From the NCBI RefSeq assembly GCF_020080835.1, contig NC_058160.1:27949152-28013151 (forward strand): 64,000 bases of DNA, written 5' to 3'. This stretch comes from Cotesia glomerata. Taxonomy: Eukaryota; Arthropoda; Insecta; Hymenoptera; Braconidae. The translations under genes were made by a program, and so were the position numbers. Numbering within the stretch: the first letter of the stretch is position 1; each line of letters starts with the position of its first letter. The notes below the pieces were generated by a model. It was not told where the DNA came from. It did not search any database and saw nothing but the letters and a program-made list of their open reading frames with translations. Positions 11,421 to 23,832 of this stretch are shown here, piece after piece.

Positions 11421-14080
11421 GGGCTTTAATGCCTATAGCTAATTCGATAAAACTTAAAAATTCCGATGTCGAGTAAGGAAGAAATATTTCTTCGGGGAAA
11501 CCGTTTAAGGACTTGCGCTAAGTATTATACACCAGGGACAAACGCGCCCACAAAACAAAGAGTTGTTTACAGTATTCTGTTATAATACTCTACAAATTAC
11601 CGATATAAAAACACATCCTTTTTCAAATAAAAATAACAGCCCTCTTTTTATATTTATTTATATTTACACACTCGCTCCGATTTACATTTACTAGACAGTG
11701 GGCTCCAGAAAAACAAACTAATCCAATTTTTTTTTATTTGAGTTTGTGACAATAAAAAATTTGTTTCAATGTAACGAAAACAAATATTAAATCAAAACTT
11801 TTTTTTTTATCTGGAAATAAATGTATTATTATTAAAATTTTTTTTTTTAGCACTATACAATAATTTATTTATAATCTTAAAGTTATTTTTCAATAAAATT
11901 TTCTTCAATTTTTAGAAATAATTAAATGTAAAATGACAATTAAATTATTTTATAAAAGAAAAAAAAATATTTTGACGAGTAATTATATAAAACAGAAATA
12001 AAGTATTAAATATGAGTTGATTAATTTTTGATACTTTTTTTTTCATTATATAATAATTTATGTTATCTTAAAATGAAGGAAAAGATAATAAAATTTTTTA
12101 ATTGGAATAAAAGTCGACGTCGAACAGTAAATTTAATTGAAAGCAACTAAAATTGAATGAGACATTTGATAAACTGGCGATAGGTGTTGGATGTAACATG
12201 TATTTAATGAATAGTAATAGGCATAAAGCATCGGATTACGAAATAATAAAATAAACATCTTGGCATTAACATACGATGATAGACACTTTACTGTCACTAG
12301 CCTGGCTCGCAGAGGTAGTAATGAAATGACGAAAGAGATAAATAAAAAATGGGAATAAATAGTAAATAAACAGTAACAGCAGGTTAGAGGTAAAGAGAGT
12401 AGGGTGGTTGTCAGTATATAGTGCTTTTACACAATCATGTGGAAAGCCTGCAAGTAAACACGACGGCGCCTCGTCACGCTTTTGCAATGAGGATAAATGT
12501 AACTGCGTGACTTTTTGCTGGTAATTCATCAAACGATCTCAGCACGTAGACAACGTTTATATACTCTTGTATATATCCACAACTCGAGAAAAAGTTTCCC
12601 TTCATGCATATTATCGTTGATGGTGCCTAGTCGCTCTTCGCTCCTACAGCTCAGAACTCAGACGTCGAACCTGAGTCTTGAGACTAACAAACATTTTTTG
12701 CCAACTATTGTTTAGTAACACTCACAAATATGAACTCTTAATCATAAATCAAATTTAACGAGAAAAAATAATTACGGTGGAATTGGATGAATTTTTTTAA
12801 AGGATTTTTTAGTTAAGTTATCCGAGTTATTGTTCCGAATTAATTTTCAGTCACCTTGATAACATTTAAAATTTTAATTACTTTTTTTTAATACTTACTA
12901 ATTATTGTAAGAAAATTTTTTTTAAATCAACACATAAAAATTTTATTTCCTTTATTTTGAATGTAACTTTCTGAATGTCTACCAATCGGTTACGTATAGA
13001 ATGTACAATTGTACAATGACGATCAATAAAAGTAACGCTGTAAATATTAAAGTGAGTTTGACGAATGAAAAGCAGGAAAAAAAAGTAAATATAGTGTGAA
13101 AGTTAGCGTTTCAATAAAAAATCATAAATGAATAAAATATTGCTTGTTCTGTCCATTTAAAAGAGTTACAAAGTTAACCTTTGACTGACACATTTCTAGA
13201 CATTAAATAAAATCTTTTCGAATAAAACAGTCGCTTTGGTCATACATTTAAGTTTGACGTTCGCATATCATCGAAAGGGAAATAAAATCCACATTGAGAT
13301 CTCATTATATTTCTTTTGAACGGAATTATATTCTGTTGGAGTTTAAAAAAATAAGAAAAAAGTAACATTTTTCAATGGAATGAATTCGTTATTTGAATTC
13401 AGTATTGTCATTACGTTCTCTGATGTAGTCTTTTGAAAGTGAAGCATTAAATATTCAGCAAAGAACAGTAACAGTGTACTTTCCCTTCTGTGAATTTTAG
13501 ATACGGGTACCCTAATAAAAGACAATGCGCGTCAGAATAAAAAATAAATTGACAAACAACTTTTGCGACTAAAAGAACAAAGTACCTCTAGAAAGGGAAG
13601 AAAACTTGAATTGCGAATTGCCGAGGGTGGAACATGCTAATTTTAAAAATTGAAATTTTTCAAATTGCTGAATACTAAAGTAAAGTAACATTACGCATAA
13701 TGCGCGCTGTGCTCAGCTAACATAATAAAAAAACTTTCAATTTGTACTTTTTTTTATTATTCATTTTCATCATCATCCTCCGCGCAAAAAAATGAATATC
13801 AGCCTGAGCATGTAGAAGGGATTCACTATGTAAGCTATTAATAATAATTTAAATTAAATGTACATTTAATTTTATATCAACCCTTTCTGTTGTCAAGAAG
13901 CTTCCCTTTCAAAATTAATAATTTACATCCCCTTTCTGCTCTTTTTTCTTTTGCTACTACCCTTGCTGCGCTATCACTACTGCAATTCATCACAATAAGA
14001 TTTACTTTACAACTTATTGAACGAGCGTTTAACTAATCGTAAGATTATTATTTTCATCGATTTATTAATTGATTTTATAT
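11421..14080. other. Non-coding stretch
   Basis: No gene is seen. 11690-12110 and 12730-12960 are AT-rich low-complexity blocks. 12240-12720 and 13340-13620 are less biased and carry only short frames (60-88 codons) without recognisable motifs. Confidence 0.5.
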
Positions 14081-14089
14081 GACTTGATG

Positions 14090-14225
14090 TGTCCATATTA
14101 GGCCTCATATGGCTAGCTGTGCCCATAAATAATTTTTTAATAAAAGTTAGTTTCAAAAATTTTCAACAGGTGGCGCATGATCGCAGAATCGTCTCACTAT
14201 AAGAGAGTTAAATTCTAAGATATGA
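14090..14225 (-). repeat. Dispersed repeat, 'GATCATGYGCCATCT' family, copy B
   Basis: On the plus strand it reads TTTCAACAGGTGGCGCATGA, then TCGCAGAATCGTCTC, then AAGAGAGTTAAATTCTAAGA. This is the reverse complement of the block order seen at 3.4, 47.8 and 54.5 kb. Upstream CCCATAAATAATTT matches the distal part of the other copies. It contains no frame. Confidence 0.65.
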
Positions 14226-14470
14226 AGTTACAAAATAAAAATTATTTTTAGATCCTTTTAAGAAGCTTATCTGACATTGATTTTTAGTTTTTGCTAATTA
14301 GTAAACTAATTTTTATTTAAAACATGTTAATTAACATCCACATTTCTAGAAAATATGAAAAATAGTGATTATTAATAATTATAATATTCCAATTAAATTT
14401 TTGAAAGCGAAACAATTGAAAAGAAAAAAATGATGAACAAAATACCAGCGGAAAAATACCCGGGCGTGAT

Positions 14471-14797
14471 TTAACCGTCTAGATAGTGAATACACGATAA
14501 ATCGAGTATTTCACGTGGGCGTGGACTTCCCTTCCGTAGTACACGGCACAGATTTAAAAGTATAGAGTATAGTTGAGGGAATGAGCGGGCTAAATTACGA
14601 CGACGAGTTGTTGTTTGGTTTGGTTGGGGCGAGCGCTGTTGAATACGGTTAACCAGTGCAGGTTCTTTGGTCCTGCCCTCCTCTGACCTTGGGGGACAGC
14701 GAAAGTCAGGGCTTGGTCTTAGTCTTACAGTCAACGCTCTCTGTATTTGACTCGCCCGTACAGGACCATTCTCTGTATTTGACTCGTCCTTGTCCAT
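14471..14797 (-). other. Open frame of 108 codons, probably not a gene
   Basis: A minus-strand frame with a true ATG. Its first quarter lies inside the palindromic GTCAAATACAGAG element, so it is translated repeat (SNTENG and QIQRA-type residues recur in the facing frame at 14833-15021). The remainder is arginine- and proline-rich with no domain I recognise. The GC-richer composition of 14460-14900 explains the lack of stops. It is listed because it is one of the longer frames here. Confidence 0.12.
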
Positions 14798-14894
14798 AAG
14801 AGCTGTATAAAATCGTCAAATACAGAGGAAGAATGTGGTCAAATACAGAGAGCGGTCAAATACAGAGAGGTCCAATACAGAGAGCGTCGACTGT
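14727..14894. mobile_element. Palindromic element built from GTCAAATACAGAG repeats
   Basis: Six copies of a 13-mer motif occur in about 170 bp. Two are on the minus strand (about 14737-14752 and 14771-14783). Four are on the plus strand (about 14815-14828, 14837-14853, 14854-14869 and 14869-14885, the last with one change, GTCCAATACAGAG). The ends are inverted copies: CTTACAGTCAACGCTCTCTG on the left against CTACAGTCGACGCTCTCTG read from the right. The layout is that of a foldback transposon or MITE with subterminal repeated transposase-binding sites. No flanking target duplication could be fixed. No coding capacity. Confidence 0.6.
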
Positions 14895-15609
14895 AGTCTG
14901 CAGATACTTCTTATATATTATACATAATACTACCACACAACTAGTGAGCAAAAAGAACACAGTAATAATTTTATTGTTTGAGGTTAATCTGAACGCAACA
15001 AAGTTTCAAAGTATCCCTTAAAACCTATTGATCTGCGTTAATTGTCAATTAATGTTAGCTTAATAAAATAATTCATTTGGCATTTAATATTTATTAAGTA
15101 ATACGCGCTGATTAATCCTGATATGTGCAGAATAAATTATCATTTTAATAAAGAGAGATACTTTCTTGGAATTGACCACACCTTTAGATACCTGTTTCTT
15201 CCATATCTTGATTCCTCGAAATTGATGATCAAGTGGTCTTTAGTCTTTAGTCTTTATATCTTCAAGTTTATAAGGATCCTGTTTGTTACACTGCACAGGA
15301 TACTAAGAGTATGTGACAGGGTTGCTGATACTTTAACACAGTAATTAACTCCATTTATTCATTAGTTTCTTTTATTCATCGACTACTTTGCTTATAAAAG
15401 TAGTATTCACATTAAGAAATGTCCCAGGGAGCTTCTGTAATTAACATATCTTGATGATTTTTATCTTTTATTGCTACCAAAATTTTTTAAAATCATGAAA
15501 TTTATACTAGAAATTTTACCAACACCTGGTTATTGAATTTTAACCCGTTAAAAAATTTTTTAATGTCACTTGACATGAAAATCAACCATAATAAGTTAGA
15601 TATGGTCGT

Positions 15610-15810
15610 ATACAGACATTTCAGAATATATCTGACCTAATATAGTTTGATATTTCCGGATATAACTCTGATATTCCTATTTAGATAATCATAATGGTCA
15701 TACATGCCGATATATGATTTTTCACCCATAAGTAATTTTGAAAATCTCCGACAGGTGGCGCATGATCGCTTAAGCTTCTCAATACAAGAGAGCTAAGTTC
15801 TCAGATATTA
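15610..15810 (-). repeat. Dispersed repeat, 'GATCATGYGCCATCT' family, copy C
   Basis: The plus strand carries CACCCATAAGTAATTTTGAA, then CCGACAGGTGGCGCATGATC, then AAGAGAGCTAAGTTCTCAGA. These are in the same order and orientation as copy B at 14.1 kb, about 1.6 kb away. Upstream GATAT-rich sequence (15610-15710) may belong to the element or be an older neighbour. Confidence 0.6.
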
Positions 15811-18760
15811 ATTTACGACGAAATTTACAATTAAAGAAAAAAAATTACTTAAGAATTTTTGAAAAAATTACAATTTACGCAACTAATTCTCATCTGAAAT
15901 AAATTATCCTATCTCCCATAAGTAAATTCAAGTAAATACTGTCTACTTATTCTCAAGAAATTTCTAATCAAGTCTGATGAGGGTATAAGTATAAAAACAC
16001 AGCTTAAGCTGGCAGTATATGAATATGGACATTATATTTACTTAATATCTGCGTATATTAAATATTTATATTCCTTGAAGAGTGAAGGGGTGTGGAGTAC
16101 TCGTTAAACTCCGTTAGAAATTACCACCAGAATATTTTCGCCTCGTAAAAATAACCCACTAGCCACTAGACGAGTAAGATTACACACAAATCACGAAGAT
16201 AATTACGCCACCCATGCTCGGGATTTAAAAGCTTATTTATTTTATTCGGTTATTAAAGTTACAACCATGAGAAAGTAAAGTTGACTGTGTTCAGTTATTT
16301 TCGTGAAAATTCTCAATGCATCATCATTACTAATGACGGTAATATTTCTTCTATACAATATAAGATGCAAAAGTTAAAAATAAATAAACAGCCCATAAAA
16401 ATACGAGTAATTTTAAGAATAACGGGTTCACAGCTAATTATTCCGATGGCTAAATAAAAAAGACAGTGTGAAAGAGAAATCACTCATAGTAATCGCAAAT
16501 AACGTTGAGAAGTTTACGCCTACAAATATTAGCCATTGTTCTAAACTTGTTAAATTCAAGCGGAAGTTTAAAAAGTTAAAGAAAGAAGAAGAAAGAGAAA
16601 AAGAAGAAGACACAATATTTTGCTCACACGCACACCACAGGCCACACAGATGTAGATGGGATCGTTATAAGTAGAACGCTAATCTTCCCACATGATCGTG
16701 TGTATATCGATGATCTCACAGAAGCGATACGCCGAGAATAATATAAGAAACTCAGCTTATCTTCATATATGAATACAGTAGATAGGTTGCGTGTACCAAA
16801 CGATTATTGTACGCGATCTTTGAACCTAACCGGTATATTTAAGAACAGAATAGGATCAATGCCATGCTTTCCCGTGAGCATCACCATCGAATAATCCCTA
16901 AGTGATTAGCAAATATCAACTCCTTTGCTCTACTGATTTCATCTCTGAAACAAGTTCCCGCGAGTCTTTCTCGCGTTTATATGTATATCCACTCGATATA
17001 AGCCGACCATGTGTCTGGATATGAATTGTAGATGTATAATGCCTACCTGACTTGCCCAACCGTGACTTTAATCGGTTTCTGGGAAACCCGATGCTTGGCA
17101 CACTGTCTAGACAATAATAAAGTCGATTGGCCGGAATTGAGGCGAAAAAACACTTTATATGGCTGTCTACTCGTTTAATTGAGATTTTGGAGGCGGGGGA
17201 GTCATTTGGCTTCTTAAATTTTGGGGTAATGTTTCGTTGAGACTGAATTTTTGATTTTTTAAGCTGGGTTGTACTTTGGGTTCAAATTTTGTGTAAATGA
17301 TAGAAGATAGGGCGAATTTGATGAGAATCTTTTTTATAAAGAATCAATTTCTTCCAAAAATTGTTGATCATAATTGTTTTTTCCTTCATCATTCTGTTCA
17401 AAATTTGAATTAAAAGACTTTCAAAAGCATACAATTTTCCTTCTGAATCAATTTTCAATAATTTACCAGAAATTCAAATTATGCGCTAAACGCACGTGCT
17501 CTAATCCTAAACAAGAAATCAGGGTCCATTTTTTTCGATTGGTATCAAGAATTTTGATATAAAATTAACTTTAGTTATCAATTTTATATTATAGAATAAA
17601 TAAGTATTGCACCGTTGAAACAAAAACAATCTCAAGAAATAAAAATAGCTTTAGTAAGTAGCTTTTCCAGTGAATGTAATAACAAGCTAAAATGACTACC
17701 CAAGTAAGTACATAATGTATATTAAAGGACATATTTACATGCCGGTGGATTAAATATCGATAAAGTAAAAGTAGCAAGTTGGGTTTGATTTAATTGAGTC
17801 GTTGCTCATTGGCAAGAAGTAGGCAAGAGTCACGTTTGCCGTGTGCTATGCAGCCGATACACACTCAACAACAAAACTAACCCGTATAGTATGGTACCGA
17901 TAGGATGCTGAAGAGCTGAACAGAAGAGAGTAGAGCAGAGTTGGCTGTGGTCTCAGCATCACAATCACAGCAAGGATACTATTAAAGGATCCGATCTTGA
18001 ATATAGACGACAAAGAGAGACATTCGGTAGATATGTACATAACGAGCTGGTTGATCGTTAACGTGTGTTCTTATTATACTTGTATTGTATATTCAAATCT
18101 TTCGATTGCATTGATAGAAACAGGAGTCGCATTAGTATCGATGTCGTGTGTTTATTTATTTATTTAGTTTATTTATTTATTCATGCGTCCTTGGACAAAG
18201 CCGTCGGAACATTATTTACTTTTTAACGAATATCTAATAAGAACAACGAGAAATAATGAAATCAGACACTAGACACCTAGATCGTTACTTTTTCTTCTTA
18301 CTTGTTATGTTATATTATTTTATATTATATTATATAGTGTTACATACGAGCATTCTTTTTGCAAAACAAATCGATTGTTTTCTCAGCTTACCCCCTCGGT
18401 GTTTTATCGCCATGGGCGTTGCCGAACGATCGACAAGGAATAGTAATTTGAGTCGACACCATGTCGTGAAGTTTGGATCGCTGATAGTTCTAATGGCTGC
18501 TTAGTTCTAGTATTAGTACTAAAGAGCTTAGATATAATGCGATACCAGTTTCTGGTTGTTGATTTGATCCAATAGTAATTGTGAAAAATATTAATTTTTA
18601 ATAGTTTCTAAAGAATTTGCTCTTTAATCAATTTGATCCAAAAGCCTTGTGCAATTTTTTTTTATTTTGTAAGTTGGAAAAATTAATTAAAAAATAATTT
18701 TAACATTTCTAGTTTGGTCATAAAGTTCAAAAATTTTGATTCTTAATTATCACATTAGTA
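15811..18760. other. Non-coding stretch
   Basis: No gene is seen. Contents are AT-rich sequence, a purine-rich stretch at 16560-16610, a weak similarity between 17440-17610 and 4440-4620, and ATTT tetranucleotide repeats at about 18150-18182. Frames of 60-82 codons are unremarkable. Confidence 0.5.
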
Positions 18761-18762
18761 AT

Positions 18763-19221
18763 TATACCCGCATGAAAAAAGTGTATAGGTGAAAAGTATA
18801 ATCCAAGGTATAATTGTATTATCCAAAAGTATACTTTAGGACATAATTTGAGGTATAAATTTATACTACGATTTTTTGCCGTTCTAATATAAGGTATTAT
18901 ATGTTGACAGTATAAGTAAGATATTTATAATTTGGTATATTTTGAGTTATAAACATTTTATATAGACTAAAAGTATATCTGCGTTTTATAATTAAAGTTA
19001 CTTATCATGTAATATATAAAATTTGAATATGTTAAGAAGTATACTATCGGATATAGTTTTATATATATTAAATATTATGCAATTATGTATACTTCAAATT
19101 TATAAGAATGTTTTATAGTGTATTTTATAACCTATTTATGAGACATTTTGCCGTTTTATAAAAAGTATACTCAAGGGTATAATTCTACTTTTCAACTATA
19201 CAACTTTTTCATGCAGGATTA
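18763..19221. mobile_element. MITE-like element with long imperfect terminal inverted repeats
   Basis: The left end reads TATACCCGCATGAAAAAAGT and continues with GTATAGGTGAAAAGTATAAT. Read inward from the right, the end is GTAATCCTGCATGAAAAAGT followed by TGTATAGTTGAAAAGTAGAAT. The arms therefore match for about 40 bp with a few differences. GTATA-type motifs and a GCCGTT block (about 18889 and inverted near 19150) recur inside. The termini (CC.GCATGAAAAA) resemble those of the CCCCCATGAAAAA elements at 28.35 and 33.05 kb, suggesting a shared superfamily. No frame of transposase size is present. Confidence 0.65.
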
Positions 19222-22180
19222 CCAAATATTTTCCAAAAAATGTTTAAATTGTTTTAATTTATCTCGATGTTTGAGTAGCGACATACAAGAATCTATTTTC
19301 ATAAAAATGAAACATTTTAAAGAATTTAAATGGGACATTTCCCACAATAAAAAGTTCTAATGCTCCGAGGCTGGTAAAAATCGTTAGATCGTTTGGATGC
19401 AGACACTTTGCGATATCAGTTCATTCTTAGAGATAGAGCTGGATTTGTTAGTCGTAATGGTACTTGATACTAGTCTCGGTAATGGTAATGTAATGCTAGT
19501 TCGAATATTTCAAGCAAATCGGTAATACAATATACAATATAATATAAACAATGCTCGAAGAATGTTGACGAAATATCTTGGGGACGCGATTGTCCGCTTT
19601 AGTGGCTGTTAGATTGGTGGGAGAGCGTGAAAGACGTTCGATTCGCGTGGGAACTTTTTCAAATCGTCCATGCCAGGGTAACCCGATTATTTTTAACTTT
19701 TCAATACTGCCGATCAAATCATCGATCGTGATGTAATTTGTTGGATGGGAAAATCCAGTGGAGATTGGGCAAATACTTTAGATCAACATTATTGGGGTAC
19801 ATTTAGTTAATGTCATATTTATTATTGTCAGTTTGTTAGAATCATGTTTGTAATGTAACAACTCTTTTGATGGTTGGGAAATAGAATTACGATGACGACG
19901 ATCAAGACAATGATGATGGCGATGATTATTGAAATTTATGTTCCGAATAGTTTAAGTTAAACACTACGCCGTTTAATGATCAACAAAAGGTGGTCCAGGG
20001 CGCGGTATTTCGGGCCAATTAAAAATAACGATTCCTCCGGCCCAGGAAAGAGAGAATGCAAGACACGACCGGCCGCTGTTAACTGTTAAGATAGCTTCTG
20101 TTGGTATAGGCGTAATCATAATTTTTAGTTGTCTGTTTTTTTTCTCATTAAAATCACGTGGGGGGCAGTGACACTACGCTTGAGTTAATGTTCCTCAAGG
20201 ACACCTGTTGGATTATTTTTACCTTACCCGCAATTGTTGATATTGATGGTTGTCTTTCGACACTATTCAATACTTCATTATTTAATTGTCGAGCTTTGCG
20301 TAAAATAGCTGAGCTAACAAATTAAGTTTATATGCAAATGTGTGTTCATTAATTATGAAATAACTTATATTAATGTTAATATTAATAATAATAACCTGTG
20401 AATATTTATATGTACACGCGATAGGTATTAAATTATATAATTATCGACTCATCAGACATCAGACATGAAATTAATAATTTGCTTAATTATTTTCTCAGCT
20501 CCCTGTTTCTGATGTTATTTATTATTAATAAGAAAAATATAATGATAAATGTGTCAATAATTATACAGACACGCGGTTAAGTAGTTATTATTGCAAACAA
20601 ATATTATTTTTATTTTTTTCCAACCAGTTGAGACTTTTCGTGAGGATTAGTCATGCACTCATAAGTGAAGGAAAAGCTGCTATGTTACGCAAGATGATCT
20701 TGTAGAGTAACTTTGAAGCACAGTCGTGAATTTACTGAATAATTTTCTATTTGATTTTATTTTGTTAGTCTTCGGTGCAAAAAAAATTTCTCTTGATGAA
20801 TTTTTTGAAAATTTTTAAACAAATTTCTCAAAAAAATGTTTGAAAAAAACATTGAGTTAAATTATATGAATTTTTTTTTTTCATCATTAGAAAAAATATC
20901 AAAAATTAAAATATATTTTTGATAAATTCATTATAAAGTGATGAACTGAGAATGAATTTTTTTGTAGCACAATGAAATGATGGAACAAAGATTGGCAAAT
21001 TTATATAATCCTAGGGTTAAAAAATAAAAATATAAGCATCTACAATAGCAACACTCTGTACTTAGCAGCTAATGTTCGCACAAATAAACATCTACAAGTT
21101 ACCAAGTACTCACACGATAAATAAACGGGAGCCTTCTGATCTGAATTACACCAGCAAGACTAAAAAGATCCAAGACTCGACCCCCTACTGTTGCATTGTG
21201 CACTCTTAGTCTTTTATTTAAATCGTAAGAGTTATCATGCATGTATAAGGCATCGGGAATGAGTGTATAGTATTTGTAGTATGTAATGTGTAATGGACCA
21301 AGATGCACACTCCTTAGCGTACAGAGCAATTAGGAATTTAAATTCACGTTGATCCCAATTTGGCATTAAACGAAGTGCCGATCTCACGTGAGAATCTTCG
21401 CAGTTGTAAACTACTTGGTGGTTTATAGACTTGACAGCTTAAAATCCACATTTCAAAATACTTTCCAATGTACGTGTGTAGTCAGTATTTTATAAAATAA
21501 AAAACGTCGATAAAATAAATATTATCTTTATCTTTAAAAGGACATTTTTAAGTTTAAGAACTCACCGATCTTACTTTTATTTCTCAAACCATTTTTATCT
21601 GATTCATTATTTTAGTATTTGTGATAAAGTCGTGACCTTATTCCCATTCGCAGAACCGCAATCCTCAATTCACTGGCCGCGAACTAGTAATTTTCTAAAA
21701 TAGTCGTCATAACGCTGAATATTGTAACTTTGAAGCATCTAAGTGCTCAAGAATATCAATAAATTTTTATGTTAAGCCTTCTAAAATTCTCGATAATATC
21801 TGTTTACGTCGAAAGAAATCAAATTTTAGCTCGTTTCTAATGAATCTTGTAATTAAGAGCGTAAATTTTTTTCTTACGAGGCAATTTTAAAAAAATTTAG
21901 GAAACGTCAATTATAAAATTAAGCAGCCGCACAAAGGTGAAAAGTTTATTTCAAAAAAGGGCTTATTAAAATAAAATTTCCATAAATAAGTATCAAATTT
22001 TGTTGAGATTCAAACATTTCCGTAACATAAATAATAAATAGAAAACAAATATAAGGAACTTTCGAATAGAGCGCCCACGCCTAGGAATAGTCACTCTATA
22101 TCACACTATGTATATCTAAGTTGGCCTACTCTTGTACAAATAGTTATATTTATATATTGACTGCGACTATCAGGTTATAT
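19222..22180. other. Non-coding stretch
   Basis: No gene is seen. 19370-20330 and 21030-21460 are less AT-biased; 20740-20960 is an AT-rich low-complexity block. A short run of GATGAC/GATGAT repeats lies at 19885-19935. I find no repeat family shared with the rest of the window. Confidence 0.5.
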
Positions 22181-22184
22181 TTTA

Positions 22185-22245
22185 GTAAGGACAGTTTGAA
22201 TACTGACTCGCTGGCTAGGTTGTCACCTGCCAGTACTGTCCTTAC
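22185..22245. repeat. Hairpin-forming inverted repeat
   Basis: GTAAGGACAGT (22185-22195) and ACTGTCCTTAC (22235-22245) are perfect complements. A second short pair, TACTG (22201-22205) with CAGTA (22231-22235), could extend the stem beyond a 6-nt bulge. The loop is about 25 nt. The stem is short for a microRNA precursor and the sequence matches no microRNA I know. Confidence 0.45.
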
Positions 22246-23605
22246 ACCAGATCTCGATGCAGAAACTCTCACTATTATCCAGCTCGAGCTCCAGCCAGGG
22301 AGAAAACTATTTTATAACATCCGGATTTATTTATAAAAAAAAGTCTCGTATATTTACACAGATTAAGCGCCATTAGTTATAAAACTATATTGAGCTGTAG
22401 CTCGACAGTAGCAGGGGGTTGCCGGTTTGCTGTCCGCTGTCCAGCCCAACACACTCTTCGTCGTAATTTCCGTCGGCTATTATTTTATATCCCCACATGC
22501 ATGAACACTGTACTGGCTCTAATTAGGTGTCATAAATAAAATCTCACTCTTTATTTATTTATCTTCCACAATCGCTGCCATTACTTTGTTAAATTATTGG
22601 TTATTATTTTTTATCCGCATTATTATTAAAAAATTTAATAAATTACACCCGTTTTATGCTTTTACACGACCGTATATATTTATTAATATTAACTCTCATA
22701 AGCGATCAAGTAAATAATGAAATCCCCAACTGCAAATGATATCCATTTGTAATTGCAATTAGCGACTGGGATGTTGATGGTTGAAAAAGGGGTAAAAAAT
22801 TTCGAGATTTTTTGTTTTATTGGGAGCAATCTGTAGTGTGTAAGCCCGATCTTCGAACCGTCTGGCTGTTGATTCACACGGAGGAAGGAACATAATTACG
22901 GAGGATATCCAGGCCAGACCAAATCGATCATGGGCGTCGAACGGTCGTGAAGAAGTTCTGGGTTCCCAAGCCAAGAGACTTCAATCTGAGTATACATATA
23001 TATAAGTATCTGAGTAGATATAAGACCTCCTATCTGTTTTGTATATAGTACATACACACTTCAGTATGAAGTACTATATACTACACTGTCTAAAGTAGAT
23101 ACGATCATTAGTTATTCTCTGAAAGCCTCTCGCACTTTTAAAACTCTATATAATTAGCAATTATATCTTTAGGCTTATTTCACCGCATCCGGTGTATATC
23201 CCAGACAATACAATAGAATTAAACTAAATATTACTTTCAGCTAACTGTCCAACAAATTAATATCTAGGGCTTTTGATTTCAAACTGATAAATCTTATGAC
23301 TTATGAGTTATGTTAGTAAAATCTGCAAACATCTTACGATTTTTTTATTTTACTAAGCTAAAAAATTTTTTTTCTAAATTTTTTTTTTGTTGAAAAGATA
23401 ATAAAAATTATTAGATATCTGTTATTTTAACTTAAGAGCATGTAGTACAGTCTGTTGTAGGTAATTCAGTCTGGACTAATGATAACAAATGCCAATTGAA
23501 TATATCGGATTGTTTATTTGAAACACATAAAATGCTCTGGAGGTTATCTGGCTGACTGTCAATACTCCAAACACCGTTCAAGAAATTAAACTATAGTTTA
23601 TTTAC
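22246..23605. other. Non-coding stretch with a GC-richer patch
   Basis: 22840-22990 is GC-richer and open in two minus-strand frames (62 and 71 codons), with no recognisable product. A nearly AT-only segment lies at 22550-22690. No repeat shared with other positions was noticed before the MITE at 23.6 kb. Confidence 0.45.
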
Positions 23606-23607
23606 TA

Positions 23608-23830
23608 CACAGAAAAAAAAATGTTCTTGAATCAAGTATATATTTTTGAAGAGCTCAATATTCTTGGTTTGAGAAGAAAAATTCCTGATTTAAGAAAACT
23701 TTTCTTGATTTAAGGAAATTTTACTCAGTTCAAGAATTTTTCGTCTTGATTCAAGACAATTACCCTCTTCAAAATTATATTCTTGGTTCAAGAATTTTTC
23801 TCTCAAATCAAGTTAATTTTTTTTTCTGTG
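23608..23830. mobile_element. MITE, CACAG...CTGTG family, best-preserved copy
   Basis: A 223-bp element flanked by TA on both sides (23606-23607 and 23831-23832). It begins CACAGAAAAAAAAATGTTC and ends in a T-run and CTGTG. Internally it consists of repeated variants of 'TTCTTGAATCAAG' in both orientations (for example GTTCTTGAATCAAG near the left end, CTTGATTCAAGAC and CTTGGTTCAAGAA toward the right), with 'TTTTGAAGAG' and its complement between them. The repeated TCAAGAA motifs could be transposase-binding sites; that is an inference. It is non-autonomous. Confidence 0.85.
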
Positions 23831-23832
23831 TA

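Noticed and set aside
14737..14885. CRISPR-like array of GTCAAATACAGAG repeats
   Set aside because: Repeats are 13 bp, in both orientations, irregularly spaced from 0 to about 30 bp, and the context is eukaryotic.
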